Assembly: GCA_031291685.1 (NCBI GenBank)
Contig: JARLIP010000177.1
Span: forward strand, 1-35,656
DNA from: Caulobacteraceae bacterium
GTDB lineage: Bacteria; Pseudomonadota; Alphaproteobacteria; Caulobacterales; Caulobacteraceae
Direction: 5' to 3'
Length of the DNA stretch: 35,656 bases
Below the pieces are notes generated by a model. It was not told where the DNA came from and searched no databases. It saw only the letters and a list, made by a program, of their open reading frames with translations. Below, in pieces: positions 15,955-26,300 of this stretch (position 1 is the stretch's first letter; each line of letters starts with the position of its first letter). A program made the position numbers and the translations under genes.

Positions 15955-17799
15955 CTAGCCCGCCCGCCGCGCGGGCGCGAACACCGGCGTGGGGGCGCTG
16001 TCCCTGGCCCCACCGACCTCGAAGCGGCCGACCAGACGGGCCAGCTGACCGGTCTCGTTCTTCAGCGAATGGACCGCGGCGGTGGATTGCTCGACCATGG
16101 CCGCGTTCTGCTGAGTGGTCTGGTCGATGTGCAGCATGGCCTCGTTGATATGGCCCAGGCCCAGGGACTGCTCCTCCGCCAGGGCCGCGATGCCGCGCAC
16201 CAGATTGTCGATCTCTCCGACCTTGCCCACGATGCCCTGCAGGGCGTCGCCCATTTCCCGCACCAGGTTCACCCCGACGCCGATCTGTTGGGTAGAGGCG
16301 CCGATCAGGGCCTTGATCTCCTTGGCCGCCTCGGCGGAGCGCTGGGCCAGGGCCCGCACTTCCTGGGCCACCACCGCGAAGCCCCGGCCGCTCTCGCCCG
16401 CGCGGGCGGCCTCGACCCCGGCGTTCAGGGCCAGAAGGTTGGTCTGGAAGGCGATCTCGTCGATCACCCCGATGATCTGCTGGATCTGTTGCGAGGAGCC
16501 CTCGATCTCGCCCATGGCCGAAACCGCGCGGTCGGCGACGCCACCGCTGTACTGGGCCTGTTCCTGGGCCACGGTGACCGCGGCGCGGGCCTGGCCGGCG
16601 CCGGTGGCGGAGCGGCGCACGGCGCCGGTCAACTCACCGAGGGCCGCTGTGGTTTCCTCCAGCGTGGCGGCCTGCTGCTCTGTGCGGCGGGCCAGATCAT
16701 CGGAGGCGGCGGCGATGTCGTCGGCGCCGTTCTGGATGCCATTGGTGTTGTCGCGCACGACCTTCATCGCGTCGGCCAGCTGCGACAGGGCCGCGTTGAG
16801 GTTATCGCGCAGGGCGGCGTAGTCGGCGGGGAACGAGTCGCTGATGCGCACGGTCAGATCGCCCTTGGCCAGCCTAGCCGCGACGCCGGTCACGTCGGCG
16901 ACCACCCGGCGCTGAATTTCGGCGGCGGCGTGGTCAGCAACTTCCCGCTTGTGACGCTCGGCCTCGGCGGCGGCGCGCTGGGCGGCGGCCTCGGCCTCAA
17001 GACGATCACGATCGATGGCGGCCTCGCGGAACACTTCCAGGGCGCTGGCCATCTGGCCGATCTCGTTACGCAGAGCCGTATAGGGCACGGCCTTGAGCTT
17101 GTCGCCCTGGGCCAGGCCGGTCATCCGGTGGGTCAGGTTCAGGATCGGCCGGGTGATGGTGCCGCCCAACAGGGTGGCGCCCGCGCCGACCGCCAGCAGC
17201 AACAGCAGGCCAACGCCGGTCAGCTTGAGGCCGGCGGCAATGACCGCGTCGTTGATTTCATCGACATAGACCCCCGAGCCGATCACCCAGCCCCAGGCCG
17301 GCAGGCTCGCCACATAGGAGATCTTGGGCTGCGGCTTGTCGTGACCCGGCTTGGGCCACTGATAGTTGACGTAACCGGCGCCCTTGGCCTTGGCCACCTC
17401 GGTCATGGCGCTGAACATGGCCTTGCCGGCGGGATCGCGCAGACCGGACACGTCCGTGCCGTTCAGCTTCGGCTTGAACGGGTGCATGATCATCCGGGTG
17501 TCGAGATCCGTGATCCAGAAATATTCCTGGCCATTGTAGCGCATGGCCCGCAGGGCGGAGATCGCGGCGGCCTTGGCGTCGGCCTCGCTCATGCGCCCGG
17601 CCTTGGCCTCGTCGGCATAGTGCGCCGCCACCGAGGCGGCGCTCTCAACCACGCTTCGGGTCTTGACCGCGATATCCTCGTGCATGGCGCCCGACAGATT
17701 GGCGAGACCCAGGGCGATGGCCACCGCGAGGCCAATCCCTGCGAGGGCCACGACCAGGCGCAGTCGCGCCATAATGGACAGATCCCGGAACGTCGGCAC
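15955..17799 (-). CDS. Methyl-accepting chemotaxis protein with periplasmic sCache domain
   Basis: A 614-residue transmembrane chemoreceptor. TM1 is at about 13-32 and TM2 at 194-215. They flank a single-Cache (sCache_2) sensor with the diagnostic phrases [19 protein letters not shown] (90-107) and [16 protein letters not shown] (168-183). sCache_2 domains of this kind usually bind small organic acids. A HAMP region follows TM2 ([19 protein letters not shown]), then a second HAMP-like segment ([13 protein letters not shown]), then the MCP domain with a tip nearly identical to that of the globin-coupled receptor at 12.8 kb. The adjacent lactate dehydrogenase makes carboxylate sensing an attractive but unproven idea. 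No C-terminal CheR pentapeptide is visible. Confidence 0.94.
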   Translation of the reverse strand: MPTFRDLSIMARLRLVVALAGIGLAVAIALGLANLSGAMHEDIAVKTRSVVESAASVAAHYADEAKAGRMSEADAKAAAISALRAMRYNGQEYFWITDLDTRMIMHPFKPKLNGTDVSGLRDPAGKAMFSAMTEVAKAKGAGYVNYQWPKPGHDKPQPKISYVASLPAWGWVIGSGVYVDEINDAVIAAGLKLTGVGLLLLLAVGAGATLLGGTITRPILNLTHRMTGLAQGDKLKAVPYTALRNEIGQMASALEVFREAAIDRDRLEAEAAAQRAAAEAERHKREVADHAAAEIQRRVVADVTGVAARLAKGDLTVRISDSFPADYAALRDNLNAALSQLADAMKVVRDNTNGIQNGADDIAAASDDLARRTEQQAATLEETTAALGELTGAVRRSATGAGQARAAVTVAQEQAQYSGGVADRAVSAMGEIEGSSQQIQQIIGVIDEIAFQTNLLALNAGVEAARAGESGRGFAVVAQEVRALAQRSAEAAKEIKALIGASTQQIGVGVNLVREMGDALQGIVGKVGEIDNLVRGIAALAEEQSLGLGHINEAMLHIDQTTQQNAAMVEQSTAAVHSLKNETGQLARLVGRFEVGGARDSAPTPVFAPARRAG

Positions 17800-17964
17800 A
17801 GGTCACACCTTCAAATAAAATGGAGAGAATCTCCGCAAAATCTCAGGCCCCATGAAGGATCATCAAAGTTAAACGAGGCGTAATTACGCGGCCCAAGCAC
17901 CTCGCCTGCGTCGGAATGCCCCACTTCGGCGTAGTCCGTCACCGCTTTCGGCATATCGGCCAAC

Positions 17965-17979
17965 GATCGATTATCGATC
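17965..17979. promoter_or_regulatory. 15-bp palindrome GATCGAT-T-ATCGATC upstream of the MCP gene
   Basis: Perfect 7-bp arms around one central base, in the 221-bp gap between the hydroxylase and chemoreceptor genes, about 170 bp before the chemoreceptor ATG. The shape suits an operator, but no matching regulator is evident. Confidence 0.3.
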
Positions 17980-18020
17980 AGCGTTATCCCGCGCGACAGG
18001 TCCCGACCCTTGGCCCAACC

Positions 18021-18704
18021 TCAGACCTCGGCCCACATCCGCAGAAGGTTGTGATAGGCGCCGGCTAGGCGGACGGAGGCGATATGGTCATCGCCCAGGG
18101 CTGCCCTGGCCTCGATGATGCTGTGGTCCAGTTCGAACAGGAGGGTGCGCCGGTCGTCCCCCCGGATCATCGACTGCACCCAGAAAAACGAGGCCAGGCG
18201 GCTGCCCCGGGTCACCGGCGCGACCCGGTGCACGCTGGCGGACGGATAGAGCACCATGTCCCCCGCCGGCAACCTCACCGCCTGGCGGCCGAGCACATCG
18301 TCGATCACCAGCTCTCCGCCGTCATATTCGCGCGGATCGGACAGGAACAGGGTGCAGGACAGGTCCGTGCGATACCGCACCGAGCCGGCCATGGCGTAGC
18401 GGATCGCATTGTCCACGTGCGAGCCGAAACCCATGCCCGCGTCGTAGCGGTTGAACATGGGCGGCATGATCCTCAGCGGCAGAGCCGCCGAAACGAAGGT
18501 CGGGCTCTGGCCAAGGCGCTCCAGGATCAGATCCCGGACGGGCTGAGCCTCCGGGGCGTCCAGCGGGATCTGCATATTGCTCTTGACCAGGGCGGACTGG
18601 ACGCCCGCCGTGGCCCGGCCGTCGGTCCAGGGGCACGCCTCGAGCACGGCGCGGCATTGAGCGACCTGTTCGGCCGAGAGCACGCCAGGAATGTGTACGA
18701 TCAT
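18021..18704 (-). CDS. piuC: Fe(II)/2-oxoglutarate-dependent hydroxylase, PiuC/YbiX type
   Basis: A 227-residue PKHD-type hydroxylase of expected length. The metal triad is His96-x-Asp98 (GSHVDNAI) and His159 (ASVHRV), with the 2-oxoglutarate-binding Arg169 (TRGSRLASFFWVQS). The phrases FNRYDAGMGFGSHVD, YDGGELVI and LPAGDMVLYPSASVHRV are typical of PiuC/YbiX, often found beside TonB-dependent siderophore receptors and repressed by iron. No receptor gene is adjacent here. It lies 78 bp after the lactate dehydrogenase gene on the same strand, so it may be the second gene of that transcript. Its physiological substrate is not established. Confidence 0.93.
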   Translation of the reverse strand: MIVHIPGVLSAEQVAQCRAVLEACPWTDGRATAGVQSALVKSNMQIPLDAPEAQPVRDLILERLGQSPTFVSAALPLRIMPPMFNRYDAGMGFGSHVDNAIRYAMAGSVRYRTDLSCTLFLSDPREYDGGELVIDDVLGRQAVRLPAGDMVLYPSASVHRVAPVTRGSRLASFFWVQSMIRGDDRRTLLFELDHSIIEARAALGDDHIASVRLAGAYHNLLRMWAEV

Positions 18705-18782
18705 GATGGGCCCCAGGAAGGTCGCGCCGGCGCCACCGTCAGCTTGACCGGAGCCCCCGTCAAGCGCGGCCAGCGACCATGT

Positions 18783-19943
18783 TCAACGCTCCAGGCCCGA
18801 TATCGCCTGGATCACGGAGCCGTCGATCTGATCGACGCTCACACAGCCCGTCAAGGCCATGGCCACTCGCATCTCGGCCTCGATCAGCTCCAGCACATGG
18901 GCGACCCCCGCCTGTCCCCGCGCCGCCAGGGCGTAGGCCCAGGGGCGCCCGATCATCACCGCCTTGGCGCCCAGGGCCAGCATCCGCACCACATCGAGCC
19001 CGGAGCGCACCCCGCCATCCGCCAGCACCGTCACGCGGTCCCCGACGGCCTGGGCGATCGCCGGCAGGGCCCGGGCCGAGGAGAGCACGCCGTCAAGCTG
19101 ACGACCGCCGTGGTTGGAGACCACCACCCCGTCCGCCCCAAGCTCCGCGGCGGCCACGGCGTCATCCGGATCGAGCACGCCCTTCAGGATCAAGGTTCCC
19201 TTCCATCGCGCGCGAACCCATTCCAGGTCCTTCCAGGTGACCGTGGGATCGAAATTGTCGCGCATCCAGGCGAAGAAGTCGGTCAGGCCGGTCTTGCCCT
19301 TCAGCACGGGGGCGACATTGCCCAGGGCGTGAGGAGCGCCCATCAGCCCCACGTCGAAGGCCCAGTCGGGGCGCAGGGCGGCCTGGGCGAAACGGCGCAG
19401 ATCCCCCGCCAGGCCTGGAGCGCCCGCCAGGCCCGAGCGGTAGTCGCGATAGCGCGCACCCGGCACCGGCATGTCCACGGTGAACACCAGGGTGGTGCAG
19501 CCCGCCGCCTCGGCCTGACGCAGCAGATCCTCCATGAAGGACCGGTCGCGGATCATGTAGAGCTGGAACCAGAAGGGCTTGGACGCCGCGGCCGCGACCT
19601 CCGGCAGGGGGCAGACCGAGACCGTGGACAGGCAAAAAGGCGTCCCCGCCGCCTCGGCGGCCCGCACCGCCTGGGTCTCTCCCCTGCGGGCGTTCATGCC
19701 GGCCAGGCCGACGGGCGCCAGGACCACCGGCATGGACAGGGTCTGGCCGAACAGGGTGACGGAAGGATCGAGGCGCGAGACATCCCTCAACACCCTTTGG
19801 CGCAGCGCGATCCGCTCCAGATCAGCGACATTGTTGCGAAGGGTCACCTCGGCATAGGCGCCGCCATCCACATAGTCGAACAGGAAACGCGGCAGCCGGG
19901 CCTTGGCCATCGCCCGGTAGTCGCCCACGGCCGCCGCCTTCAT
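18783..19943 (-). CDS. lldD: FMN-dependent L-lactate dehydrogenase / alpha-hydroxy acid oxidase
   Basis: A 386-residue TIM-barrel flavoprotein of the glycolate oxidase/lactate dehydrogenase family. Expected features: FDYVDGGAY near the N-terminus, [13 protein letters not shown], the FMN-contacting FWFQLY and FTVDMPV, and the active-site [10 protein letters not shown] with catalytic His278 and Arg281, then [12 protein letters not shown] and [11 protein letters not shown] for FMN phosphate. LldD passes electrons from L-lactate to the respiratory chain. Lactate as substrate is inferred from overall likeness; mandelate or other 2-hydroxy acids are possible. The ATG at 19943 is chosen because it follows GGGAGGGG and begins the conserved region; an in-frame start 23 codons upstream would add a Gly-rich tail. 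Confidence 0.9.
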   Translation of the reverse strand: MKAAAVGDYRAMAKARLPRFLFDYVDGGAYAEVTLRNNVADLERIALRQRVLRDVSRLDPSVTLFGQTLSMPVVLAPVGLAGMNARRGETQAVRAAEAAGTPFCLSTVSVCPLPEVAAAASKPFWFQLYMIRDRSFMEDLLRQAEAAGCTTLVFTVDMPVPGARYRDYRSGLAGAPGLAGDLRRFAQAALRPDWAFDVGLMGAPHALGNVAPVLKGKTGLTDFFAWMRDNFDPTVTWKDLEWVRARWKGTLILKGVLDPDDAVAAAELGADGVVVSNHGGRQLDGVLSSARALPAIAQAVGDRVTVLADGGVRSGLDVVRMLALGAKAVMIGRPWAYALAARGQAGVAHVLELIEAEMRVAMALTGCVSVDQIDGSVIQAISGLER

Positions 19944-20332
19944 TCCCGCCCCTCCCGGAATCGCCTGACCATCACCAGCCCTTCCCTTGCGCCCAAATCC
20001 AGGCCCCGCCATCAGCTCAATCAGGGCTGAGGCGTCAAGGACAAAGGTCAGGCCCGCTCGCGCACGGCCACCCGGAACGACGCTTGAGGCGATGCGTCAC
20101 CGTAATCGTATCAACATTGCAACGATATTGCGTCACAGTTCAGAACCATGCGAGTTATTCTAGCGCTATCCTAGACACATCACGATGTAAGATGACGTTA
20201 ACCATTCGTTAGGAATAAAGAAGGTCCCGAATACAAGATTTTTCTGGCGCGGTCGCGAGACTCACTTAATTCTGGGATGTGGCGATAGCCTTAGGTCGCT
20301 TCTGATATCCATGCGCCCGGAGTTGTGCGGCT
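19944..20332. other. 389-bp intergenic region upstream of the giant repeat gene
   Basis: No gene recognised. The part from about 20100 to 20280 is AT-rich. It contains a CtrA-like site (20198-20212) and two direct copies of TGCGTCAC (20093-20100 and 20129-20136, 36 bp apart). The promoter of the repeat/glycosyltransferase operon must be here, or at least no nearer start is available; divergent expression of lldD also starts here. Confidence 0.55.
20198..20212 (+). promoter_or_regulatory. Candidate CtrA-binding site upstream of the giant repeat operon
   Basis: TTAACCATTCGTTAG matches TTAA-N7-TTAA with one mismatch and contains the favoured half-site TTAACCAT exactly. It is about 121 bp upstream of the predicted start. 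CtrA is the cell-cycle master regulator of Caulobacterales and controls many surface and motility genes. Confidence 0.45.
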
Positions 20333-23300
20333 TTGGCCTCGTCTGTCTCTTCCCTGACAACGGCGCAGATTGCGGCCATGACGACGACCGCCGTGTCGTC
20401 GCTGTCCAAGTCCGACATCTCCGCCCTGTCGTCGGACCAGATCCAGGCCTTCACCGTCACCGAAATCCAGGCGCTGTCCGGGACTCAGCTGTCCCTGCTG
20501 TCCGCGGCGCAGATGCAGGCGCTGTCGGACACCCAGATCGCCTCCATCGGCGTCAGCCAGATGGCGTTCAGCGCCTCGCAACTGTCGGTGCTGATCGACG
20601 ACCAGATTGACAGCTTCGGCGCCGACAACATCGCCGCCCTGACCACCCAGCAGATCAGGGGCCTGACCTCCACCGAGATCGGCGCCCTGACCCCGGCCCA
20701 ATTCGCGGCCCTGTCGCCGACCCAGCTGGGGGCGATGACGGTCACCCAGATCCAGGGCATCGCCAGCACTCAGATTCCGACCCTGACCACCACCCAGCTG
20801 GCGGGTTTCAACTCGACCCAGATCGGGGCGATGGTCAGCACTCAGGTCGCGTCCCTGACCACCACCCAGATCACCGCCCTGACCACCACCCAGGTCAAGG
20901 GCTGGGCCGCCGCCGACCTCGCCGCCCTCTACCCGTCCCAGATCGACGCCCTGACCACCAGCCAGATGTCGGTGCTGACCACGACACAGCTGCGCGGCCT
21001 GACGGTCACGGACGTGGACGAGCTGTCGGCCAGTCAGTTGGGCGCCCTGTCATCGACCCAGGTCGCGGGCCTGACGGCCGCCCAGGTCGCGGGCATGACC
21101 TCGACCCAGATCGGTTCGCTGACCACCACCCAGATGGACACGATGACCGCCACCCAGATCGGCGCCATCCTGGACACCCAGATGGGATCGATCAGCACGG
21201 CGCAGATCGCCGGACTGACGAAGGCCCAGATCGCGGGCCTGAGCACGACCGCCCTGGGCGCCCTGGCCGCGACCCAACTGGCGGCCATGTCCTCGACCCA
21301 GGTCGCGGCGATGACCACGACCCAGATCCGCGCCCTCAGCAATGACCTGATCGGCGCCTTGACCACGACGCAACTGGGCCAGTTCACCATCACCGAACTG
21401 GCGGCCCTGACCAGCGACCAGATCAGCGCCCTGACCAGCACCCAGATCGGCGGCCTGACCACGACCCAGGTCAAGGGCCTGACCGCCGGGGGCGTATCGG
21501 CCCTCAACCAGTCTCAACTGGCCAGCCTTTCGGCGACCCAGCTGAGCAATCTGACGGCGACCCAACTTCGGGGCCTGACCACCACCGCGATCTCCAGCCT
21601 CACCGCCACCCAGCTGGCCGCCCTGAGCGCCAGCCAGATCGGCTCGCTCACCACCGTGCAGATCGGCGCGCTTAGCCCCGACCAGCTGGGCGGCTTGACC
21701 AACACCCAGATCGGCGGCCTGACATCCACCGAGATCAGCGCCATCACCGACGTGCAGATGGATGGGATCACCACCGATCAGCTGGCCGTCCTGACCCGCA
21801 CCCAGATGGCCGGACTGAGCACCACGGCCCTCGGCGCCCTGGACATGACCCAGCTGTCGGCCCTCTCCGCCCGCCAGCTCAGCGCCCTGTCGAGCACCCA
21901 GATCCGCGGGCTGAGCACGGACCTGATCGGCGCCCTGACCACCACCCAGTTGGGACAGCTGACCTCGACGGAGATCTCCGCCCTCTCCAGCGATCAGATC
22001 GGCGCCCTTAGCACGGATCAGATCGCCGCCCTGAGCCAGGGCCAGATCAAGGGGCTGACCTCGGGCGAGATGAGCTATCTGTCCTCGACCCAGGTCGCGG
22101 CGTTCACCACCACCCAGATCTCCACCCTCAGCACCACCCAGCTGCGGGGCATGACCGGGACCGAACTCAACGCGCTGACCACCGCCCAGTTGGCGCAGCT
22201 GAGCGCCAACCAGCTGGCGGGCCTGACCACCAGCCAGATCGTCAGCTTCACCTCATCCCAGATCGGCGCCCTGACCACCACCCAACTCGACGGTTTCACC
22301 TCCACCGAGATCAGCGCCATCCAGGACACGCAGGTGGCGGCCCTGACCACCGGCCAGCTGGCCAGCCTGACCCGCACCCAGATCGGCGCTTTCAACAGCA
22401 CCGCCCTGAACGCCCTGACCTCCACCCAGTTCGCCCAACTGAGCTCCACCCAACTCGCCGGCCTGACTCCCGCCCAGATCAGCAGCTTGGGCGCTGACAC
22501 CATCGGGGCCCTGACCACCACCCAGATGGATCAGTTCACCTCCAGCGAGATCGCCGCCCTGACCCGCGATCAGGTGAACGCCCTGAGCGCAAATCAGCTG
22601 GCTGGCCTGACCACCAGCCAGATGAAGGCCATGAGCGCCGCGGCGATCGGCAATCTGAGCCAGGATCAGCTCAACCAGCTCGCCACCACCCAGCTGGCGG
22701 TGCTGACCACGACACAGATCCGGGGCCTGACCACCACCTCGATCGCCGGCCTGAGCAGCACCCAGCTGGGCGCCCTGACCTCGGCCCAGCTCAGCGGCCT
22801 GACGGGCTCGCAGCTCACCGGCCTGAGCTCGGGCGAGATCGCCAGCCTGACCAGCACCCAGATCGCCGGGATCACCTCCACCCAGATCAACGGCCTGACC
22901 AGCGACCAGCTGAGCGGGATCACCACCACGGACCTGGCCGCTCTCACCACCACCCAGCTGAAGGGCGTCACCGCCACCGAGCTGTCGGGTCTCAACGGGA
23001 CCCAACTGGCGGCCCTGTCCTCGCGGCAGCTGGCGGCGCTCACCGCCGGCGCCATGGGTGGTTTCAGCGACGTCCAGATCAGCGGCCTGACCACCACCCA
23101 GTTCGCCGGCCTGACATCGACCCAGATCGGCGCCCTTTCCACGACGGCCATCGGCGCCCTGAGCACCGACGAGATCCAATCCCTGACCACCACCCAGATC
23201 CATGGGATCAACGGAGTCCAGATCGGCTATCTGGACTCCGACACCCAGATCTCTGTCATGACCACGACCCAGCTGGCGGCGATCTCGACCACATCGGTGG

Positions 23301-26300
23301 CGGGGCTCAGCGACGGTCAGATGGCGGGCCTGACCTCCACCCAGCTTCGGAGCCTGACCTCCAGCCAGATCGGCGCCCTGACCACCACCGCCCTCGGCGG
23401 CCTGACCGCCACCGGGGTGGCGACCCTGACCACCACCCAGATCGCCGGCCTGACCCCCGCCCGGGTCTCGGGCCTGACAACGACCCAGCTCACAGCCCTG
23501 ACCGCGAGCCAACTCGGCGCCCTGTCAACGACCCAGCTGGGCGGGCTGACCACCACTGAAACCCAAGCCCTGACCTCCACCCAGATCAGCGCCCTGAGCG
23601 CCACCCAGCTGGCGTCCCTATCCGCCTCAGGCGTCGGCGGATTCAGCAATGATCAGATCGCCGGCCTGACCAGGACCCAGCTGGCGACCCTGACCACCAC
23701 CCAGATCAAGGGCCTGACCACCACCCAGATCTCGGCCTTCAACGCCACCACGATCAGCCAGCTGACCACCACCCAGCTCGGGGCCATGACGGCCATTCAG
23801 CTGAGCAGTCTGTCCGCGAACCAGATCGCGGACCTGACCACCACCCAGGCGGCCTCCTTCAGCACCACCTCGATCAGCGGCCTGACGGCGACCCAGGTGG
23901 CGGCCCTGACCAGCGACCAGCTGGGAGTGCTGACCTCGACCCAGCTCAGCGCGATTTCGAGTTCGGGTGTGACGGGCCTGACCTCCACCGAGGTGGGCGC
24001 CTTGACCACCACCCAGCTCAACGGGCTGACCTCGCAGCAGATCGCCGCCCTCTCCAATGACCAGGTTCGTGCGCTGTCGGCCAGCAGCCTGTCCAACCTG
24101 ACCACGACCCAGCTCGCGGGCCTGACGGCGACTGAGGTCAATGTCCTGTCCACCGCCCAGCTGGCGGCCCTCAGCAGCACCCAGCTGGGCAGCCTGACCG
24201 CCAGCGCCCTGACCAACCTATCCGGCGCACAGGTCCAGAGCCTGAGCAACACCCAGCTTTCGGGCCTGACCTCCACCCAATTGGCGGCCCTGAGCGTCAC
24301 CGAGATCAACAACCTGTCGGCCAGTCAGCTGGCTTCGATGTCCACCACCCAACTACGGGGTCTTACGGCCACCCAGGTCGGCACCCTGTCCGCGACCCAG
24401 ATCGCGGGCCTGACCCGCACCGAGATCTGGAACCTGACCGCCACCCAGATCGCGGGGCTCAATCCCGACTCCATCAGCGGCCTCAGCACCACCGACGTTT
24501 CCGATCTCAGCACCACCCAGATCCGCGGCCTGACCAGTTCGGTGCTGCAGGCCATGGACACCACCCAGCTGGCGGCGCTCAGTTCCCGCCAGATCAACGC
24601 CCTGAGCAACACCGCCATCGTCGGCTTCACCGGCGATCAGTTCGCCGCCCTGACCACGACCCAGCTGGCGGGCGTCGCTTCGACCCAGATCGGCGTCCTG
24701 ACCAGCGACGAGATCAGCGGCCTGTCGGCCACCGACCTGCAAACCCTGACCGTAACCCAGATCGGGGGCATGACCGCCTCCCAGATCGCGGCCATGGACA
24801 GCGTCACCCAGATCCCGGCCCTGACCTCGACCCAGCTGAATGTGCTGACCACCAGCGCCATCGCCGGCCTGTCCGACTATCAGATGGCCGCCCTGACCAC
24901 GACGCAGCTGAGCGGCTTGGCCTCCAGCCAGATAGCCGCCCTGACCTCCACGGCCATCTCCGGCCTGACCACAACCCAGATGACGGCCCTGAGCACCACT
25001 CAGCTGGCCGGCCTGACCACCACCGAGATCGGCGAGCTGAACACCAACCAGCTGGCTGGCCTGACCACGACCCAGTTCGCATCCCTGTCCACCACCCAGC
25101 TCGGCGGCCTGACCGACACCGAGGTCCAGTCCCTGACCGGCGCCCAGCTCAGCGCCCTCAGCACCACCCAGCTGGCGGCGATGTCCGCCACCGGCATCGG
25201 CGGCCTGAGCGGAACCCAGATCGCCGGTCTGACCACCACCCAACTGACCACCCTGACCTCGACCCAGATCAGCTCCCTGACCACCTCCCAGGTCTCGGGC
25301 CTGACCATCACCGAGCTGTCCACCCTGGCCACCAGCCAGATCAACTCGATGACCCAGGCTCAGATCACCAGCCTGACCACCACCCAGATCGCCGCCCTGA
25401 CCACCACTCAGACGGCGGCCCTGACCAATACCGTCCTGTCCGATCTGACCGCCACCCAGGCCGCGGCCCTGACCACCACTCAGATCACCGCCCTCAACTC
25501 GACCCAGCTCGGCGCCTTGTCGGCCAGCGCCGTCGGTGGCCTGACCACCGCCGAGGTGGCGGCCATGTCCACCACCCAGCTGCGGGGCCTCAGCGCGGCC
25601 CAGATCGGCGCCCTGGCCACCACGGCCCTGGCCGGAATCACGGCGACCAATCTGAGCGCCCTGACCTCCAGTCAGATCGCCGGCCTGACCAGCACGGAAA
25701 TGGAGGCCCTGAGCAGCGACCAGCTGGCCGGCCTGACCACCACCCAGATCGCCGCCCTGACCACCAGCGCCCTGAGCGGCCTGGCGGACACTCAGATCGC
25801 GGCCCTGAGCACGACCCAGATCCATCGCCTCTCGGCCACCCAGCTGGGCGCCCTGGATCCGAACGAACTCAACGGGCTATCCACCACCGACGTGGCGCTC
25901 CTGACCACCACCCAGATCAAGGGCCTGACCGGCGCCCAGATCGCGGCCTTCGACACCACACAGATGAGCGCCCTGACCACCACCCAGGTCTCGGCCCTGA
26001 GCAACACCACCATCGCCGGCCTCAGCGCCGACCAGGTGGGCGCCCTGACCACTGATCAGCTCGGCGCCCTGACCTCGACCCAGCTTTCGGCCCTGTCCAG
26101 CGGCGAGATGGGCGGCCTGTCCTCGACCCAGTTGGCGGGCCTGACGCCCACCCAGATGAGCGGCCTGACCAACAGCCAGATCAGCGCCCTCAGCACCACC
26201 CAGCTGTCGGGCCTGACCAGCACCGACATCGGCGAGCTGTCCACCACCCAGCTGGGCGCCCTGACCGCCACCCAGATCCAGACCTTCAACACCAGCCAGC

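Noticed and set aside
16069-17883. 604-residue open frame opposite the sCache chemoreceptor
   Set aside because: Shadow of a real MCP gene with intact motifs on the minus strand.
24353-25825. Long antisense frames (419 and 490 residues, 'DLGGGQ' repeats) opposite the giant repeat gene
   Set aside because: They arise because a 24-base repeat in one frame keeps other frames open too; there is no separate start signal, and the plus-strand frame runs unbroken over 7.4 kb.
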